Both the position numbers and the translations under genes were made by a program. A stretch of DNA of 9,243 bases from Sphingomonadales bacterium. GTDB taxonomy: Bacteria; Pseudomonadota; Alphaproteobacteria; Sphingomonadales; Sphingomonadaceae. A model generated the notes under the pieces. It saw nothing but the letters and a program-made list of their open reading frames with translations. It did not search any database and had not been told where the DNA came from. Below, piece by piece: positions 6,806 to 9,243 of the stretch. The stretch lies in contig JAGXGT010000143.1 in assembly GCA_024636595.1 (NCBI GenBank), positions 1 to 9,243 of the forward strand. Reading direction: 5' to 3'. Every line of letters begins with the position of its first letter. The first letter of the stretch is position 1.

Positions 6806-8263
6806 ATGAAATTCAGCTTTGCCAGTCAGCGGCCCGCGGATGCCGACGCGATCATTTTTGCAATCACCAAGAATGGATTTGACGATTTTGACCTCAATCT
6901 CGAGCAAGCGAAAACGGTAAAGGCGGGGGCAAAAGCGGCACGGTTTGAGGGGAAGCTGGGCGAGGTATTTGAGATTTTCGTAACCGAAGCGGATAAAGTT
7001 CTGCGGGTGGTGTTGACCGGATTGGGCAAAGCCAAGGCGAAAGATGCGGAATCTGCAGGGGGGTCAGCGATCGCCAAGATCCTGGCGTCTGGAGCGAAGC
7101 ATGTTGTCGTTGATCCGTCGGGTCTTGACGAGGAACATCTGGCAAAGCTGCTGTTCGGAGCCAAATTGCGCAGCTGGCGGCATGACAAGTACCGCACGAC
7201 GATGCCGGAAAAGCAAAAGGTCACGCTCGAGCAAATCACGATCCTCGACCAGGATCTGGAAACTGCCAAAGTCTGGCAGGACCTGTCGGCCGTTGCTGAT
7301 GGCGTTGCCCTGACTCGCGAGCTTGTCGCAGAACCGGCCAATGCGATCTATCCAGAATCTTTCGTCGCTCGCTGTGAGGAATTGAAGGAGATGGGCGTAG
7401 AATTCACCGTGCTCGGCTGGGATGAAATGGAGAAGCTTGGGATGGGCGCGCTGCTCGGCGTGTCGCAAGGGTCCGAGCGTCCGCCGCGGTTGCTGGCGAT
7501 GCGTTGGGATGGCACCAATGGTGCCCAGAAAACGCCGCTGGCTCTTGTCGGAAAGGGAGTCACCTTTGACACCGGCGGCATTTCCTTGAAACCCGGTGCC
7601 GGCATGGAAGAGATGAAATGGGATATGGGCGGGGCCGGAGCGGTTGCCGGAACCATGAAAGCGCTCGCTGGTCGTAAAGCGAAGGCCCATGTTGTCGGCG
7701 TTTGCGGGCTGGTTGAAAATATGCCCGACGGCAAGGCCCAGCGCCCCGGCGACGTGGTGACCAGCATGAACGGCCAGACCATCGAAGTGATCAACACCGA
7801 TGCCGAGGGGCGGCTGGTCTTGTGCGATGCGATGCACTGGACCCAGGAAACATTCAAACCGGACGTACTGATCGACCTGGCAACCCTGACCGGCGCGATG
7901 ATCATCGCGCTTGGCAACGAACATGCCGGTTGTTTCAGCAATGATGACGGGCTCGCCGAAGATCTGCTCGATGCGGGCAAGGAATCCGGCGATCCGCTCT
8001 GGCGGCTTCCGGTAGGCCCGGCTTATGACAAGCTGATCAATTCGCCGATCGCCGACATGAAAAATGTCGGGCCGCGCGGTGCGGGCTCGATCACGGCGGC
8101 GCAGTTTCTCAAGCGTTTCGTCAAGGATGGCGTGAAATGGGCGCATCTCGATATCGCAGGCATGGTCTGGGCCGACAAACCCAGCCCGGTCTGGGAAAAG
8201 GGCGCGACTGGCTATGGCGTGCGTCTGCTCAACCAATATGTCGCCGATCATTGCGAAGATTGA
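6806..8263 (+). CDS. pepA: Leucyl aminopeptidase, M17 family (PepA / cytosol aminopeptidase)
   Basis: This is a cytoplasmic di-metal aminopeptidase that removes N-terminal residues from peptides; some family members (E. coli PepA) also bind DNA in site-specific recombination and gene control. The 485 residues match the usual length. The N-terminal macro-like domain (about 1-160) is followed by the catalytic domain. All expected metal and catalytic residues are visible: Lys250 and Asp255 in VGKGVTFDTGG, Lys262 in SLKPG, Asp273 in KWDMGG, and Asp332, Glu334 and Arg336 in the family signature NTDAEGRL (330-337). The numbering coincides with that of the bovine lens enzyme. The ATG has AAGGA ten bases upstream. 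holC follows 53 bases after the stop on the same strand, a common proteobacterial pairing. Whether this protein also binds DNA cannot be told from sequence. No defects are seen. Confidence 0.97.
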   Translation: MKFSFASQRPADADAIIFAITKNGFDDFDLNLEQAKTVKAGAKAARFEGKLGEVFEIFVTEADKVLRVVLTGLGKAKAKDAESAGGSAIAKILASGAKHVVVDPSGLDEEHLAKLLFGAKLRSWRHDKYRTTMPEKQKVTLEQITILDQDLETAKVWQDLSAVADGVALTRELVAEPANAIYPESFVARCEELKEMGVEFTVLGWDEMEKLGMGALLGVSQGSERPPRLLAMRWDGTNGAQKTPLALVGKGVTFDTGGISLKPGAGMEEMKWDMGGAGAVAGTMKALAGRKAKAHVVGVCGLVENMPDGKAQRPGDVVTSMNGQTIEVINTDAEGRLVLCDAMHWTQETFKPDVLIDLATLTGAMIIALGNEHAGCFSNDDGLAEDLLDAGKESGDPLWRLPVGPAYDKLINSPIADMKNVGPRGAGSITAAQFLKRFVKDGVKWAHLDIAGMVWADKPSPVWEKGATGYGVRLLNQYVADHCED

Positions 8264-8302
8264 TTGCTCTGCGACAATTCGGTGCCGTCTGACACGAAAG
8301 TT

Positions 8303-8308
8303 GGGAAG
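8303..8308 (+). promoter_or_regulatory. Ribosome binding site supporting the GTG start of holC
   Basis: GGGAAG sits eight bases before the GTG at 8317. There is no ATG at the family N-terminus, so this site is the main support for a GTG start. Confidence 0.5.
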
Positions 8309-8316
8309 TTGCCGCG

Positions 8317-8754
8317 GTGCGGGTTGATTTTTACCATCTGACCCGGGATCCGGCGGAGAAGCTGGTGCCGATGCTGGCGAGCAAATCGCTGGAGGTTGGC
8401 AAAAGGCTGTTGCTGGTGGCGGAGGACGAGGCGCGCCGGGCGGCGCTCAGCGATTGCCTGTGGAATGCTGAGCCAGCGAGCTTCCTCGCCCATGATTTTG
8501 GCGGATCTGGGCGGGATTCGGATCAGCCGATCCTGATTTCCGAGCAATGCGAACCGGCCAACGGAGCGTCCTACATCCTGTTGTCGGATGGCTTGTGGCG
8601 GGACGAGGCGCTGGCCTTCGAGCGCGCCTTCTTCCTGTTCACCGCCGACCAGATCGACCATGCGCGCACCGTCTGGCGGCAATTGACGGCCAGCGAAGTT
8701 GTCACCCCGCGCTACTGGAAGCAGGATGGCGGCCGCTGGGTGGAAGGCCCCTGA
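8317..8754 (+). CDS. holC: DNA polymerase III subunit chi (HolC)
   Basis: HolC is the chi subunit of the replicative polymerase's clamp-loader assembly, linking it to single-strand binding protein (SSB). The 145-residue product matches the family length (E. coli 147). It opens with VDFYHLTRDP (3-12), continues with a Rossmann-like core (KRLLLVAEDEARR, 29-41; LW followed by SFLAHD, 48-60; PILIS, 71-75), and ends with the family's RYWKQDGGRWVE (132-143). The start is GTG at 8317. GGGAAG lies eight bases upstream, and this start puts the conserved VDFYHL at residue 3 as in homologues. It lies 53 bases downstream of pepA with no terminator between, so the two are probably co-transcribed. The usual partner psi (HolD) is not in the window. 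Confidence 0.93.
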   Translation: MRVDFYHLTRDPAEKLVPMLASKSLEVGKRLLLVAEDEARRAALSDCLWNAEPASFLAHDFGGSGRDSDQPILISEQCEPANGASYILLSDGLWRDEALAFERAFFLFTADQIDHARTVWRQLTASEVVTPRYWKQDGGRWVEGP

Positions 8755-8820
8755 TTTGCCAATCCCGCGGATTTTGGGTAAGTTCCCGACCGGTCGCGCG
8801 ATAAAATCCGGAGCCTGCCC
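8755..8820 (+). other. holC - lipoprotein spacer
   Basis: These 66 bases contain a perfect 10-base palindrome, CGACCGGTCG (8787-8796), with no loop and no following T-run, so it is not a terminator. An AT-rich GATAAAAT (8800-8807) resembles a -10 element, but the nearest -35-like TTGGGT (8774-8779) is about 20 bases away, too far for a normal promoter. GGAG (8810-8813) lies seven bases before the ATG at 8821 and is a good ribosome binding site. Confidence 0.4.
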
Positions 8821-9243
8821 ATGTACAAACTTCTGATACTGCCCGTCACCTTCGCCATCGCCGCCTGCGGCGGCAATGACGATGAAAGGGCTTCTGGCAC
8901 CTTTGACGATGGCGAGGGCAACAGGGGCAGCTATTCGGTGCGCGGTGATGACGAGAATAGCGAAACGGTGATCAAGTCGGACAAGGGCGAAGTCCGCATC
9001 GCCACCGGCGACAAGGCGATCAAGGATTTGCCGCTGGATATCCCGCTCTATCCCGGTGCCACAGTCCAGACCAGCATGGCCGGCATGGGGGAGGGCAAGT
9101 CCGGCGCGATGGTGGTGCTGCAGACGAAAGACAGCGTAGATGATGTGATATCATTCTACCGCAAGCAAATGAAATCAAAAGATATTACCGTAAAAACCGA
9201 AGTCAAATCGGGCGACATGCAGATGATCGGCGGCGAACGCGCA
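8821..9243 (+). CDS. Putative lipoprotein of unknown function (3' end outside window)
   Basis: The frame is open from ATG 8821 to the window end (141 residues, incomplete). The N-terminus is a short lipoprotein signal: Lys3, hydrophobic residues 4-15, and lipobox IAAC with the lipidated cysteine at 16. Glycine follows the cysteine, so by the enterobacterial +2 rule nothing retains it in the inner membrane and outer-membrane sorting is possible. Residues 17-65 are polar, acidic and low in complexity (probably a disordered linker). A compact domain then appears to begin around 70, with PLYPGA (75-80), a hydrophobic strand AMVVLQT (96-102) and VISFYRKQM (109-117), continuing off the window. The YPGA...FY pattern resembles short domains seen in other proteobacterial lipoproteins, but I do not recognise a named family and assign no function. 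GGAG seven bases upstream supports the start. It may or may not share the pepA-holC transcript. Confidence 0.85.
   Translation, partial: MYKLLILPVTFAIAACGGNDDERASGTFDDGEGNRGSYSVRGDDENSETVIKSDKGEVRIATGDKAIKDLPLDIPLYPGATVQTSMAGMGEGKSGAMVVLQTKDSVDDVISFYRKQMKSKDITVKTEVKSGDMQMIGGERA

Noticed and set aside
6608..6907. A 99-codon minus-strand frame across the lptD-pepA gap
   Set aside because: It overlaps the start of pepA, has no ribosome binding site or family resemblance, and would occupy the divergent promoter region.
7064..8251. A 395-codon open frame on the minus strand, antisense to pepA
   Set aside because: It lies wholly opposite a gene with every catalytic residue intact, shows a compositionally odd Arg/His-rich product with no recognisable motif, and is the expected mirror frame of a GC-rich coding region.
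8787..8796. CGACCGGTCG palindrome as a terminator after holC
   Set aside because: There is no loop and no T-run. A ten-base palindrome in GC-rich DNA is easily explained by chance.
1..9243. CRISPR array, tRNA, rRNA, insertion sequence, prophage or a novel multi-gene system
   Set aside because: No regularly spaced repeats, cloverleaf, transposase or phage-like genes were seen. All but one gene belong to well-known housekeeping families with intact motifs.

Overview
The window looks like a conserved chromosomal stretch from a sphingomonad-type alphaproteobacterium (Sphingopyxis / Sphingorhabdus / Parasphingorhabdus-like). This is inferred from the protein sequences, the moderately high GC and the gene order, not from a marker gene. 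All seven genes read as intact, apart from two cut by the window edges. I see no mobile element, CRISPR array, rRNA, tRNA or phage feature, and no sign of an undescribed system.

Layout. At the left edge (1-1023, + strand) is the C-terminal half of malate synthase G (glcB), a glyoxylate-cycle enzyme. It converges on a four-gene minus-strand run, lptD - surA - pdxA - rsmA (6536 down to 1020). This is the classic proteobacterial envelope/cofactor/ribosome cluster: the LPS-export outer-membrane protein LptD, the periplasmic chaperone SurA that helps fold outer-membrane proteins such as LptD, the vitamin B6 enzyme PdxA, and the 16S rRNA dimethyltransferase RsmA. surA/pdxA and pdxA/rsmA overlap by one and three bases, so the last three genes are probably translationally coupled. 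The glcB and rsmA stop codons interlock in one CTAG, leaving no room for a terminator between them.

A divergent intergenic region of about 270 bases (6537-6805) separates lptD from the rightward pair pepA (leucyl aminopeptidase) and holC (DNA polymerase III chi subunit), a pairing also known from other proteobacteria. It holds a candidate minus-strand promoter overlapping a small inverted repeat. After holC, a lipoprotein gene of unknown function starts at 8821 and runs off the right edge.

The points worth a second look are modest: the reduced cysteine set of LptD, a lone cysteine pair in the degenerate C-terminal domain of SurA, the interlocked stops and TTG start around rsmA, the long leader in front of lptD, and the uncharacterised lipoprotein.
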